Assembly (NCBI GenBank): GCA_017501225.1 | Contig: JAFVXH010000010.1 | Span: forward strand, 1-64,000 | Reading direction: 5' to 3' | DNA length: 64,000 bases | DNA from: Clostridia bacterium | GTDB lineage: Bacteria > Bacillota > Clostridia > Oscillospirales > CAG-272 | Shown here: positions 30,534 through 39,185 of the stretch, in pieces | Layout of the letters: each line of letters opens with the position of its first letter | How positions within the stretch are numbered: position 1 is the stretch's first letter | The notes under the pieces: generated by a model | What the model was told of the DNA's origin: nothing | The model's input: only the letters and a program-made list of their open reading frames with translations | The model's database searches: none | Translations under genes and position numbers: made by a program

Positions 30534-32861
30534 ATGGAAAAGTGGGCAAGAATCAAATATCAGCCCTGCCTGCCTCTTGGCAACAACAACTCTCTCCTGA
30601 CCGGATGTCAGGAGCACATCAACCTCTCTCGCGAGGCTGCTTGCGAGGGCACGGTCCTGCTCAAGAATAACAACGGTGCGCTTCCCTTGAAAAAGGGCAC
30701 GAAGGTCGCGATCTTCGGCATGGCGCAGATCGACTACGTCATGTGCGGCGGCGGTGCCGGCTGGGTACATACCGCTTATGCGCGCGATTTTTACGAGGGA
30801 CTCAAGCAGGGCGGCGGCGCTGAGATCTATCATCCCCTTTCCCTGCACTACAAGGCAAAGTTCCTTGAGGCATACGGCGGAGCCCTGGATCAGAAGATCG
30901 AGAAGAAGGGCACCGTTCCCGAGATCTCGGTTCCCGCAGAGCTGCTCGCAGGCGCGAAGGAATTTACCGACACCGCGATCATCACCCTCTGCCGTTACTC
31001 CACCGAGGGCGAGGACAGACGCGGCGACGGAACCGACCCCTATTTTGAGCTGAACGACAAGGAGCGCGAGATGATCGAGCTCGTATGCGCAAACTTCGCG
31101 CACGTGATCGTCGTTCTCAACACGGGTGCGATGATCGACACCTCCTGGTTCGCATACAACGACAAGATCGAGGCGGCTCTGATGATCTGGCAGGGCGGCA
31201 TGGAGGGCGGCCTTGCAGCTGCCGACGTCATCATGGGTGACGTCAATCCCTCCGGTAAGCTGGTTGACACCTGCGCCGTCGACTTTATGGACTACCCCTC
31301 CTCCGAGGGCTTCCACGAGTCCGAGGATTACGTCAAGTACACCGAGGATATCTTCGTCGGATACCGTTACTTTGAAACCGTTCCCGGCAAGAAGGAGCGC
31401 GTGGTCTACCCCTTCGGCTTCGGTCTTTCCTACACGAGCTTTGAAATCACCGACACGACCGCGACCGCACTTGGCGGACAGATCCTGGTCAGCGCAAAGG
31501 TGACGAACGTCGGCTCTCGCGCAGGTAAGGAGGTCGTTCAGGTCTACTTCGGCGCTCCCGAGGGAAAGATCACCAAGGCTGCCCGCGAGCTTTGCGCCTT
31601 CGCAAAGACCAAGCTGCTCGCTCCCAATGAGAGCGAGGTCCTGACCATGACCTTTGACATCGATGACATGGCATCCTACGACGACGTAGGCGTGATCCGC
31701 AAGTCCGCTTACGTGCTGGAGGCAGGCGATTACAAGGTATACGTCGGCAACAACGTCCGTGACGCAAAGGAGCTTGCGTACAAGTACACCCTGACCGAGG
31801 ACAAGGTTGTCAAGCAGCTCACCGAATACTGCACGCCCACAAGACTTGGCAAGCGTCTGACCGCTTCGGGCGAGTACGTAGAGGTTCCCGATACCGAGTA
31901 TACTCCCAAGCCCTTCCCCGTCACCTACAAGTGCGAGAACAAGGTTCCTGCCGAGGGCGAGAAGAAATACATGCTGATGGACGTTGTCAACGGCGTTGTA
32001 TCCTTGGATGATTTTATCGCGCAGCTGACCGACGACGAGATGCTCCGCATGCTGGTCGGACAGAAGAACCTCGGCGTTGCCAGCACGGGAGGTCTTGGCG
32101 GAAATCTGGAAAAGTATGGCATTCCCGCTCCCATGACGGCAGACGGCCCTGCAGGTCTTCGCATCCTGCCCCGTACGGGTGTATCCACCACCGCGTTCCC
32201 CGTGGAAACCATGATCGCGTGCACCTGGAATCTCGAGCTTGCCGAGCGGATCGGCGTTGCCTGCGCTCTGGAATGCAAGGAGAACAACGTTGTGATCTGG
32301 CTCGCCCCCGCGCTCAACATTCACAGAAGCCCTCTGTGCGGAAGAAACTTCGAGTACTTCTCCGAGGATCCCTTCATGTCTGGTAAGATGGCAGCTGCCA
32401 TTACCAAGGGCGTTCAGGCACAGGGCGTGGCTGCTACTCCCAAGCACTTTGCCGCAAACAACAAGGAAACCAACCGTATGGATTCCGACTCCATCCTTTC
32501 CGAGAGAGCGCTGCGCGAGATCTATCTGCGCGGCTTTGAGATCTGCGTCAAGGAAAGCGATCCCAAGGTCATCATGTCCTCCTACAACCTCGTCAACGGC
32601 GTACGCGCCTCCGAATGCACCGAGATGCTGACGGGTATTCTGCGCGAGGAATGGGGATATAAGGGACTGATCACCACCGACTGGTGGAACCACGCCAACA
32701 AGACACGCGAGGTCACAGCAGGCAACGATATCCACATGCCCTGCTCCACCGACGCGACCTATACCAAGATGTATATCGATACCATCAAGGTCGAGAACAC
32801 CCGCGAGGAGCTGGCAGTCTGCGTCAAGAGATTGCTGGAAATGATTCTGTGGTTCGAATAA
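30534..32861 (+). CDS. Glycoside hydrolase family 3 beta-glucosidase, reversed domain order
   Basis: 775 residues, cytoplasmic. The usual order of GH3 domains is reversed. The GH3_C alpha/beta sandwich comes first (about 20-290; SREAACEGTVLLKNNNGALPL, and the likely acid/base patch STEGEDR near 156-162), then an Fn3-like domain (about 300-440). The TIM barrel follows (about 500-775; MTADGPAGLR, RSPLCGRNFEYFSEDP, ATPKHFAANNKE), with the nucleophile Asp716 in LITTDWW. This permuted layout is known from some rumen and gut beta-glucosidases. AGGAGG lies 7 bases ahead of the ATG; codon bias suggests strong expression. Confidence 0.93.
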   Translation: MEKWARIKYQPCLPLGNNNSLLTGCQEHINLSREAACEGTVLLKNNNGALPLKKGTKVAIFGMAQIDYVMCGGGAGWVHTAYARDFYEGLKQGGGAEIYHPLSLHYKAKFLEAYGGALDQKIEKKGTVPEISVPAELLAGAKEFTDTAIITLCRYSTEGEDRRGDGTDPYFELNDKEREMIELVCANFAHVIVVLNTGAMIDTSWFAYNDKIEAALMIWQGGMEGGLAAADVIMGDVNPSGKLVDTCAVDFMDYPSSEGFHESEDYVKYTEDIFVGYRYFETVPGKKERVVYPFGFGLSYTSFEITDTTATALGGQILVSAKVTNVGSRAGKEVVQVYFGAPEGKITKAARELCAFAKTKLLAPNESEVLTMTFDIDDMASYDDVGVIRKSAYVLEAGDYKVYVGNNVRDAKELAYKYTLTEDKVVKQLTEYCTPTRLGKRLTASGEYVEVPDTEYTPKPFPVTYKCENKVPAEGEKKYMLMDVVNGVVSLDDFIAQLTDDEMLRMLVGQKNLGVASTGGLGGNLEKYGIPAPMTADGPAGLRILPRTGVSTTAFPVETMIACTWNLELAERIGVACALECKENNVVIWLAPALNIHRSPLCGRNFEYFSEDPFMSGKMAAAITKGVQAQGVAATPKHFAANNKETNRMDSDSILSERALREIYLRGFEICVKESDPKVIMSSYNLVNGVRASECTEMLTGILREEWGYKGLITTDWWNHANKTREVTAGNDIHMPCSTDATYTKMYIDTIKVENTREELAVCVKRLLEMILWFE

Positions 32862-32870
32862 AAAACAAAC

Positions 32871-32910
32871 AAGAACGGCGGCAAGGAGCTCCTTGCCGCC
32901 GTTCTTTTAT
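32871..32910. terminator. 36-base perfect palindromic terminator
   Basis: An 18-base arm starting AAGAACGGCGGCAAGGAG and its exact complement (32871-32906) followed by TTATTTG; ends GH3 and the convergent DUF4097 gene. Confidence 0.88.
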
Positions 32911-32919
32911 TTGTTTGAT

Positions 32920-33720
32920 TTATCCCGCAAAAGTCACGTTCACCGTACCGACGCCGCCGTTGATCTCGATCCGTCGACTTCCGGTCCCGACGGTCTGGCG
33001 ATCCGCAACCGATGCTCCGTCCACGGTGATGCTTCCGATCCCTCGGCTTGCGATCAGGGAATAGTCATCCTTGACACCCGCAAGACGAACGTCCACGTTG
33101 CCTACGCCGCAGTTGAACTCGCTCCTTCCGTTCAGGGTTCCTGAGAACTCCAGCTTTCCGACACCGAGATCAAACTCGGCATCGTTCAGATTGCAGTCCT
33201 TGAATATCACAGACCCCGTGCCGCTCTCCAAGCTGCATTCGTCGGTCACGGTAAGCCCCGTGATCTCCGCGCGGCCGGCGCCAAGCTCCAGGGAGAGCTC
33301 CCGCGCCGTCATGGATTCCAAGGTCAGCACGCCTGCGCCGACGGTGATCTCAACGTCGGAGAAGGACGCGCCCTGCGGCAACGTCAGCGTGACCACGCCA
33401 CCCGCGCTGTTCCCGAAAATACGGCGAGGCTCCCGAACGGTGAGCGTTTGCTTGCTCTGCTTTACCGACAGATCCGAAATATTGCTCTCAAGAGCGAGAG
33501 CGTCGCCCGATTTGACGTGCAGAGTCGATCCGCTGATCTCGATTCTGAGCGCAGAGATCTCTCCCTCCAGTGCGTGCGCTTGCGGCTCGGAAAGGAGCTT
33601 CACCTCTCCAAAGCCCGCAAAATACCCAATCACGCCGACGATACCGCTGACGATGCTGACGATCAGAACCACAGCCAGCGCGATCGCGCAAAATTTGATG
33701 ATTTTTTGGGTCTGTGTCAT
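32920..33720 (-). CDS. DUF4097-type membrane-anchored beta-repeat protein
   Basis: 266 residues. One amino-terminal membrane helix (about 8-35) is followed by an extracytoplasmic right-handed beta-solenoid-like domain with repeating ITVGAGVLTLES, LSLELGAGRAEIT, SLESGTGSVIFKD, FDLGVGKLEFSG and FNCGVGNVDVRL segments. This is the DUF4097/DUF4098 adhesin-like family, often linked to envelope-stress genes. Its start overlaps the stop of the LiaF-like gene by 4 bases. Confidence 0.85.
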   Translation of the reverse strand: MTQTQKIIKFCAIALAVVLIVSIVSGIVGVIGYFAGFGEVKLLSEPQAHALEGEISALRIEISGSTLHVKSGDALALESNISDLSVKQSKQTLTVREPRRIFGNSAGGVVTLTLPQGASFSDVEITVGAGVLTLESMTARELSLELGAGRAEITGLTVTDECSLESGTGSVIFKDCNLNDAEFDLGVGKLEFSGTLNGRSEFNCGVGNVDVRLAGVKDDYSLIASRGIGSITVDGASVADRQTVGTGSRRIEINGGVGTVNVTFAG

Positions 33721-34394
33721 TTGATATCAACACCTCCGAACAGGCAGGTTCCGCTGACGTAAACAGTGGGGAGATCCTTTCGTCCCCTTGTCTTGTTGCC
33801 CACACCTCCGAAAATGCAGGTGGTATCGGTTTCAACGTTGACCTTATCGGACACGATGATATCGATGCCGCCAAAAATTGCAGACACGTTGATGATACAG
33901 TCCTTTTCGATCACGGCGTTGCGCAGATCGCACTTAACGCCGCCAAAGACCGCGGTCAGCGTCGCGCCCTCAAAGACCTCTCCGTCCACGATCATGTCGG
34001 CACCCGCGAAGGTCGCGCACGCGCTGCGGTCGCCGTTTTCATGCACGCGGATCTTAGCGATCCGATCGGCAGCCCGTTGCTTTTTGATGGTGCCAAAGAT
34101 CATCTTGCAGCCGATCCATACGATCACAGCGGGAATCAAAAGCTTCCAGAGCAGCGAGAAAGCAAACACACCCTGTGCCGCCAGAAGCAGGCATACACCG
34201 AATGCAAGGGATACCGCGTTTCCGCTCTTTCTCCGATCCGTGATCAGCCCCACAAGGCTGGGAAGAATGATAAAGAGCGTCCACCAGCCGTCAAAGAACA
34301 GCGGGAACGGAAGCACATTCAAAACCTCAAGGGCGATCAGAACTCCAATGACGATGAAAATAATGCCCCATAAAATGCGTCTTGTTTTTTTCAT
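33717..34394 (-). CDS. LiaF-like/DUF5668 membrane protein
   Basis: 225 residues. Four hydrophobic helices in about 8-100 (RILWGIIFIVIGVLIALEVL; LLWKLLIPAVIVWIGC) form a DUF5668 domain. A soluble end (about 115-225) of LiaF type follows, repeating AVFGGVKCDLRNA, AIFGGIDIIVSD, CIFGGVGNKTRG and CLFGGVDIK. LiaF restrains the LiaRS envelope-stress two-component system; no liaRS genes are present here, so this pair may work with a distant system. TAAGGAGGAGC precedes the ATG. Confidence 0.85.
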   Translation of the reverse strand: MKKTRRILWGIIFIVIGVLIALEVLNVLPFPLFFDGWWTLFIILPSLVGLITDRRKSGNAVSLAFGVCLLLAAQGVFAFSLLWKLLIPAVIVWIGCKMIFGTIKKQRAADRIAKIRVHENGDRSACATFAGADMIVDGEVFEGATLTAVFGGVKCDLRNAVIEKDCIINVSAIFGGIDIIVSDKVNVETDTTCIFGGVGNKTRGRKDLPTVYVSGTCLFGGVDIK

Positions 34395-34427
34395 AAGCTC
34401 CTCCTTACGGTCAAGAATTCTATCACT

Positions 34428-34456
34428 ATCATATCGTATTTTTTTCGATTTGTCAA
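34428..34456 (-). promoter_or_regulatory. Promoter for the LiaF-like/DUF4097 operon
   Basis: TTGACA (34451-34456) and TATGAT (34428-34433), 17-base spacer. Confidence 0.8.
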
Positions 34457-34463
34457 CAAAAAA

Positions 34464-34931
34464 TTACAACCGCTCCTCCATGTAGGTCTTTTGCGGAGAA
34501 AGTCCGAGAGAGCGGTAGAAATGCATCGCGCGCTCGTTTCCTTCCCAGACGTTCAAAGTCACGTTATAGCACCCCTGCTGCCTTGCGTATTCACGGACAA
34601 AGGCATACAGCGCCCTGCCGATGCCGCCGCCGCGTACCGCTTCGTCCACACACAGATCGTCCAGATACAGCGTTTTGACGTCGGTCAGAATATTGTGATC
34701 CTTCTGACAGAGCATGGCGCAAAAGGCGTATCCCTGCACCGCACCGTCCTCGACGGCAACGAAAATGGGAGTATTTTCGTCCTCCATCAAGGATAGCAGC
34801 TCCCCGTCGGTATATTTTTTGCCACTCTCCCGAAACAGATCGGGACGAATGTCGTGATGGACTCTCAAAACCTGCTCCAGAAGGGCGTTGATGCGCCCGA
34901 TATCCCTGTGCTCCGCTCGACGGATCTCCAT
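34464..34931 (-). CDS. GNAT-family N-acetyltransferase
   Basis: 155 residues. The acetyl-CoA loop is VRGGGIGRALYAFVREYAR; LYLDDLCVDEAV precedes it and LNVWEGNERAMHFYRSLGL ends the fold. Substrate unknown. I start at MEIRRAEHRDIGRI (AAAGGAG ahead). A second GNAT of different sequence lies at 43.5 kb. Confidence 0.9.
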   Translation of the reverse strand: MEIRRAEHRDIGRINALLEQVLRVHHDIRPDLFRESGKKYTDGELLSLMEDENTPIFVAVEDGAVQGYAFCAMLCQKDHNILTDVKTLYLDDLCVDEAVRGGGIGRALYAFVREYARQQGCYNVTLNVWEGNERAMHFYRSLGLSPQKTYMEERL

Positions 34932-34971
34932 ATGTGCTCTCCTTTTTGGACGTTTTTCGTTGGATACCATT

Positions 34972-35000
34972 ATTATGACACGCCATGCTCGCAGTGTCAA
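34972..35000 (-). promoter_or_regulatory. Promoter for the GNAT gene
   Basis: TTGACA (34995-35000) and CATAAT (34972-34977), 17-base spacer. The gap 34932-35262 holds only this and the next, divergent promoter. Confidence 0.75.
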
Positions 35001-35160
35001 GAGGATTTGTATTTTTCTGCTTCGAAATCCGGGTCGTCCGTCCAAAAAACGCATAAAATACGCAAAAATCGGGTAGAGATAAAGTAGGCGCACCCGATAT
35101 CGGATCCAATCCGCTTTCCCACGTATTTCGACGTACTCCGTCAAAAAACACGCCCCCTTC

Positions 35161-35189
35161 TTGACAATCGGCGGTTTTTATACTATAAT
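35161..35189 (+). promoter_or_regulatory. Promoter for the phosphatidyltransferase operon
   Basis: TTGACA (35161-35166) and TATAAT (35184-35189), 17-base spacer, both perfect. Confidence 0.87.
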
Positions 35190-35262
35190 GAAATTGTTGG
35201 GACGAAAGCTGCCGATCCGAGGTGCGAATATCCATTACTCGCAAAAGGCAGGACGGCACATC

Positions 35263-35853
35263 ATGAAGCATAACAAGATTTTCACGATCCCCAACATTCT
35301 TTCTCTGTCGCGCATCGTCATGATCCCCTTTATCGTTTTGCTGTACTGCGTGGCAAAGAACAGCGTCGCGGCAGGGATCCTTCTGATCCTCTCAGGCGTG
35401 AGCGATATCGCGGACGGACAGATCGCGCGCAGATGCGGCATGATCAGCGATCTTGGAAAGGCGCTGGACCCCATTGCGGATAAGCTCACGCAAGGAGCCG
35501 TGCTCCTCTGTCTTGCGACGCGCGTGCCTCTCGTCCTGATCCCTCTTTTGATGCTGGCATGCAAGGAGCTGCTTCTGGGAATCCTTGGGTGCCTGACCAT
35601 TTACCGCACAGGACTTGTTTCTATGGCGGCATGGCACGGAAAGCTTGCCACGGCACTGCTCTATCTTCTGATGATCACGCATCTGCTCCTTCCAAGCATC
35701 CCCGTCGGGGCTTCGGTCGGAGCTGTGATCCTTTGCTCCGTTTGTATCCTGCTTTCCTTTATTCTGTATCTCGCTCATTTTTTCAAAATTTTGAAGGAAC
35801 ACCCACTGACCAAGGAGGAAAAAGCGCATGAAACGCTTCATCGGCGTATATGA
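35263..35853 (+). CDS. CDP-alcohol phosphatidyltransferase (PgsA-like)
   Basis: 196 residues, about six helices. The CDP-alcohol transferase motif is complete in SDIADGQIARRCG followed by DLGKALDPIADK. It opens NIFTIPN-type (KIFTIPNILSLSRIVMIPF), which fits phosphatidylglycerophosphate or cardiolipin-type synthases. It makes phospholipid head groups in the membrane from CDP-diacylglycerol. AGGACGG precedes ATG 35263. It overlaps the next gene by 26 bases. Confidence 0.87.
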   Translation: MKHNKIFTIPNILSLSRIVMIPFIVLLYCVAKNSVAAGILLILSGVSDIADGQIARRCGMISDLGKALDPIADKLTQGAVLLCLATRVPLVLIPLLMLACKELLLGILGCLTIYRTGLVSMAAWHGKLATALLYLLMITHLLLPSIPVGASVGAVILCSVCILLSFILYLAHFFKILKEHPLTKEEKAHETLHRRI

Positions 35854-36457
35854 CTACACAGTGGTCTTAACTTATCTCAGCTTGGCTGCGGCTTTGGCGG
35901 GAATCATTCTCGCCGCGCGTGGTCTTTTTGCGGCGGCAGTCGCGTGCGTCCTGCTTTCGGGATTTCTCGATGCCTTTGACGGCGCCGTGGCGCGCACCAA
36001 AAAGAATCGCACGGAGGATGAGAAAAGCTTCGGGATTCAGCTCGATTCCATCTGCGACGTCATCGCCTTTGGCGTCACCCCCGCCATGATCTGCTACTTT
36101 TCCGGCGTGGACGGCTGGGTCGGGATCGCGCTGATCTTCCTGTACGTGCTGGGAGCTTTGATCCGTCTTGCCTTCTTTAACGTGCTGGAGATCAAACGCC
36201 AGCAAAAGGAGGGCGGCAAAACAAAATACTACCGCGGACTTCCCGTTACCTCGATCTGCATCATTCTCCCCATCATTTACATCACAAAAGGATTTCTGAC
36301 GCCCGAGGCGTTTGTTTTCCTGCTCCATTTGATGCTGCCGGTCGTCAGCATTCTGTTCGTGCTGGATTTCAAGATCAAAAAGCCGAACTTTGACGCCCTG
36401 CTGCCAGGGCGCGGCGAGCAAGAGGAAAACGCAGGACCAAATCCGAAAAATTTATGA
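35828..36457 (+). CDS. CDP-alcohol phosphatidyltransferase (PssA-like)
   Basis: 209 residues, about seven helices. The motif reads LDAFDGAVARTKK followed, after a short insert, by GIQLDSICDVIAFGVTPA; the AFG-x-x-PA ending is typical of phosphatidylserine synthase. RGLPVTSICIILPI later in the chain is also PssA-like. With the gene ahead of it, it forms a two-step phospholipid head-group operon. AAGGAGG precedes the ATG inside the end of the previous gene. Confidence 0.87.
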   Translation: MKRFIGVYDYTVVLTYLSLAAALAGIILAARGLFAAAVACVLLSGFLDAFDGAVARTKKNRTEDEKSFGIQLDSICDVIAFGVTPAMICYFSGVDGWVGIALIFLYVLGALIRLAFFNVLEIKRQQKEGGKTKYYRGLPVTSICIILPIIYITKGFLTPEAFVFLLHLMLPVVSILFVLDFKIKKPNFDALLPGRGEQEENAGPNPKNL

Positions 36458-36831
36458 AACAAAAAATCAAAACCGTCATTTTCTTTTTCGCGAACCCACG
36501 CCTTTTGCTTTGCCTGGCACTTGCTTGGCTGATTACCAACGGATGGTCCTATATTTTGCTTGGCATCGGCACCTGGCTGGACATTGGATGGATGACCGTC
36601 GTAGCGGGTGCGTACCTGACCTTTTTGTGGCTGCCCATATCTCCCGAGAAGCTCGTCACCATTGTTCTTGCCATTGTTCTTTTACGTATTTTATTCCCTC
36701 GGGACGAAAAAACACTTGCCGTCCTGCGCGGGATGTACGAAGGAACGAAGGCTGCCGTGCGTCGCAAGAAGCAATCGCGTGCGGAAAAGAAGCGGCAAAA
36801 GCATGAAGCATCGGAAACACAAAACGAATAA
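36454..36831 (+). CDS. Small membrane protein with basic tail
   Basis: 125 residues: three hydrophobic helices (about 8-28, 38-58, 62-82; ANPRLLLCLALAWLITNGWSY opens) and a highly charged carboxy-terminal tail (RRKKQSRAEKKRQKHEA). Its start overlaps the PssA-like stop (ATGA), so it is co-translated with the lipid enzymes. No function recognised. Confidence 0.75.
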   Translation: MKQKIKTVIFFFANPRLLLCLALAWLITNGWSYILLGIGTWLDIGWMTVVAGAYLTFLWLPISPEKLVTIVLAIVLLRILFPRDEKTLAVLRGMYEGTKAAVRRKKQSRAEKKRQKHEASETQNE

Positions 36832-36841
36832 CGCATAAAAA

Positions 36842-36877
36842 GCCGCAGGCTGCGATCACGCAGCCTGCGGCTTTTTT
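36842..36877 (+). terminator. Terminator of the phosphatidyltransferase operon
   Basis: GCCGCAGGCTGCG and CGCAGCCTGCGGC around ATCA (36842-36871), then T6. Confidence 0.92.
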
Positions 36878-36905
36878 ATTTGATGATGTATCGTCGGCTA
36901 TGAGA

Positions 36906-37097
36906 TCAAAACATGCCCATCCACTTTTTTCTTCGTCTTCGTTTCTTTTTTGCTCCGTGCTTCTTCTCCCATTCCTTGTAAACACCTAATGTGAGTGCAA
37001 CCGGAAAAATCGCCGTACCTGCAGCGGTGGCAACGGCTTTTTCTGTGGAGCTTAGCTTTTTAAACGCTTTGAACGCTTTTACCGTTTTTCTCTTCAC
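36906..37097 (-). CDS. Small basic membrane protein, GTG start
   Basis: 63 residues: a basic amphipathic start (KRKTVKAFKAFKKLSS), one membrane helix (about 20-40, AVATAAGTAIFPVALTLGVY) and a very basic end (AKKKRRRRKKWMGMF). The start is GTG at 37095-37097, 9 bases from GGGGGG; the ATG one base upstream is out of frame. Unknown function; charge suggests contact with phospholipid or RNA. Confidence 0.5.
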   Translation of the reverse strand: MKRKTVKAFKAFKKLSSTEKAVATAAGTAIFPVALTLGVYKEWEKKHGAKKKRRRRKKWMGMF

Positions 37098-37133
37098 ATC
37101 AATCCCCCCGAAAGCTCACAGGCAAATCGCCTA

Positions 37134-38408
37134 TCACTTGGTTTCCAGCATCATTTTGATGATCTCGCGGTCAGTTTCGCTCATGCCGTCGCGCGCCAGA
37201 CGTCCGACGTTGCGAATGGTGTTCTCCACGCCCTTGGTGATAATTCCGTCGCCGCTGTAGAACTGCTTGCCCGCCAGCGTCATCTCGTATCCGAGGATGC
37301 CCGCCTCGACCGCCATGGCGATCTTTGCGGCACAGGAGGGCTTGGCTCCGTCACAAATGGTGCCCGAAAGAATGGCGACCGCGTTGACGAGCGTGTGCGC
37401 GATCTCATAAAAATCGCCGCCGTGCAGGAAGCAAATTCCCGTCGCACATCCGCAGCCCGCGCTGATGGCGCCGCAGTACGCGGAAAGACAACCGATGCCC
37501 GTTTTTTGGTGAATGGTGATCAGGTTCGCAACCAGAAGCGCGCGGACGAGCTCCTCCTCCGTGGCGTTTTTCTCCTTGGCATAGGCAATGACGGGGACAG
37601 ATGCGCAAATGCCCTGATTTCCGCTTCCCGAAAGAATGCAGACCGCCATCTCGCATCCGCTCATGCGCGCGTCCGAGCCTGCCGCCGCCAGGGCGCGTGC
37701 GCGATCCTTGACCGAGCAGCTCCCGTCGCGGTACAGAATTTTTCCGATGGAGGCACCGTAATTTCCGCGGACGCCCTCCTCGGCAATGGCGTAATTGAGC
37801 TTTGCCTGATGTAAGATCATGGGAGCGACCTCATCAAGAGGCACCTCCTTGGCGTAGGTGACGATATCCTGTACGTTGAGAAGCGCGCGGTTGGCGTGAT
37901 CCTTCTCCTCGCTGACACGCTCGTTCTGATAGGACGCGGTCAGATCCTCACCGTTTCTGAATACACCAACCACGTGCGTATGTCTGTCGGCAAGATGGAC
38001 GAGGACGCGATCCTTCCCCGATTCCCCTTCGATCCTGACCTCAAAGGGCTTGTCCGTTTCCAGCTCCGCAACGGTGATCGCACAGGTCTGCAAGGCATCC
38101 TTGATCGCCGGAATATCGCTTGGCGTCAATGCCGCCAGAACCTGAAGCTGCTGATCGGGCTTTCCCGAAACCATTCCCGCCGCGACTGCTGCCTCGATGC
38201 CGTGCATGCCGCCCGTCGCGGGCACGATCACGCTTTTGACGTTCTTGATGATGTTGCCACTGAGCAGGATCCTCACACTTGACGGGATCCTTCCCATCGC
38301 GTGACGCAGAATGGACGAGGCATACGCGATGGCAATGGGCTCGGTACAGCCCATCGCGGGCTTCAGCTCCTCCCGCAGGATCTCGGTATAGGCAGAAAAC
38401 AAATCCAT
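37134..38408 (-). CDS. cyuA: L-cysteine desulfidase (CyuA/UPF0597 family)
   Basis: 424 residues, usual family length. Breaks L-cysteine into pyruvate, ammonia and hydrogen sulfide with a [4Fe-4S] cluster. The motifs are ELKPAMGCTEPIAIAYASS at the start (cluster Cys), GCEMAVCILSGSGNQGI, GCLSAYCGAISAGCGCATGI and ICDGAKPSCAAKIAMAVEA with further cluster Cys. Formerly annotated as serine dehydratase-like YhaM. It limits toxic cysteine and supplies pyruvate in anaerobes. It lies 15 bases after mntP. Confidence 0.9.
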   Translation of the reverse strand: MDLFSAYTEILREELKPAMGCTEPIAIAYASSILRHAMGRIPSSVRILLSGNIIKNVKSVIVPATGGMHGIEAAVAAGMVSGKPDQQLQVLAALTPSDIPAIKDALQTCAITVAELETDKPFEVRIEGESGKDRVLVHLADRHTHVVGVFRNGEDLTASYQNERVSEEKDHANRALLNVQDIVTYAKEVPLDEVAPMILHQAKLNYAIAEEGVRGNYGASIGKILYRDGSCSVKDRARALAAAGSDARMSGCEMAVCILSGSGNQGICASVPVIAYAKEKNATEEELVRALLVANLITIHQKTGIGCLSAYCGAISAGCGCATGICFLHGGDFYEIAHTLVNAVAILSGTICDGAKPSCAAKIAMAVEAGILGYEMTLAGKQFYSGDGIITKGVENTIRNVGRLARDGMSETDREIIKMMLETK

Positions 38409-38423
38409 ATGCTTCTCCTCCTC

Positions 38424-39002
38424 TCAGAACGGAAGCACGCCGAGGTGCTCCAAAAGAATCTTGACGCCAAGCAGAATCAGGATAACTCCGCCCGCGATCT
38501 GTGCTTTTTTCTCAAACTTGTTGCCGAATACGCTGCCGATCTTGACGCCCACGGCAGAAAAAGCGAAGGTGGTGATACCGATGATGGTGACGGCAAGAAC
38601 AATATTCACCTCTCCCGCCATCGCAAGGGAAACACCGACGGCAAGCGCGTCGATGGAGGTCGCGACCGCCATGGTCAGCATGGTCTTAAAGGAGAAATCC
38701 CCCTCGCCGCAGCATCCGCATTCCTCATCCTTGGAAAACGCCTCCTTGAGCATATTCACACCGATAAAGCCAAGCAATACGAAGGCAATCCAGTGGTCAA
38801 AGCGTTCAATGGCGTTGGAAAACAGACTGCCAAGCAGATAGCCCACGAGTGGCATCAGCGCCTGAAAGCCTCCAAACCAAAGACCGCAGGCAAGCATGCC
38901 GCGCGCTCCCGCACGCTTTGTGGAAAGCCCCTTGCAGATCGACACCGCAAAGGCATCCATGCTCACACCAACGCCCAAAAAGAGCAATTCGATCAGCCCC
39001 AT
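38424..39002 (-). CDS. mntP: Manganese efflux pump MntP
   Basis: 192 residues, six helices in two inverted halves: LGVGVSMDAFAVSICKGL and VATSIDALAVGVSLAM hold the conserved Asp in each half. It exports Mn2+. A Cys-rich loop (EECGCCGEGD, about 94-103) sits between the halves. GAGGAG precedes the ATG. I looked for a yybP-ykoY manganese riboswitch in the short leader and found none. Confidence 0.93.
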   Translation of the reverse strand: MGLIELLFLGVGVSMDAFAVSICKGLSTKRAGARGMLACGLWFGGFQALMPLVGYLLGSLFSNAIERFDHWIAFVLLGFIGVNMLKEAFSKDEECGCCGEGDFSFKTMLTMAVATSIDALAVGVSLAMAGEVNIVLAVTIIGITTFAFSAVGVKIGSVFGNKFEKKAQIAGGVILILLGVKILLEHLGVLPF

Positions 39003-39048
39003 AACGTTTTCGTTCTCCTCACATCGTACAATCGTTCAAACGCCTCTC

Positions 39049-39077
39049 AGTATATCATATTTTGAAAGAGTTGTCAA
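39049..39077 (-). promoter_or_regulatory. Promoter for mntP-cyuA
   Basis: TTGACA (39072-39077) and TATACT (39049-39054), 17-base spacer. Confidence 0.82.
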
Positions 39078-39111
39078 GTATGGCAATTCCGAAGGAATTT
39101 GCGCGCATCTC

Positions 39112-39139
39112 TTGATTTTTTGAGGGAACGTGGTATAAT
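39112..39139 (+). promoter_or_regulatory. Promoter for the ABC-F gene
   Basis: TTGATT (39112-39117) and TATAAT (39134-39139), 16-base spacer; leader about 40 bases, too short for an attenuator. Confidence 0.72.
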
Positions 39140-39185
39140 GTTATCATATGCGCAACCGTCGCAGAGCAAGGGAAAGGAGAGCGCG

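Noticed and set aside
30519..32735. Minus-strand open frame of 738 codons
   Set aside because: Antisense shadow of the GH3 gene, caused by its biased codon use.
39003..39048. yybP-ykoY manganese riboswitch ahead of mntP
   Set aside because: The transcribed leader is only about 40 bases and lacks the conserved loops.
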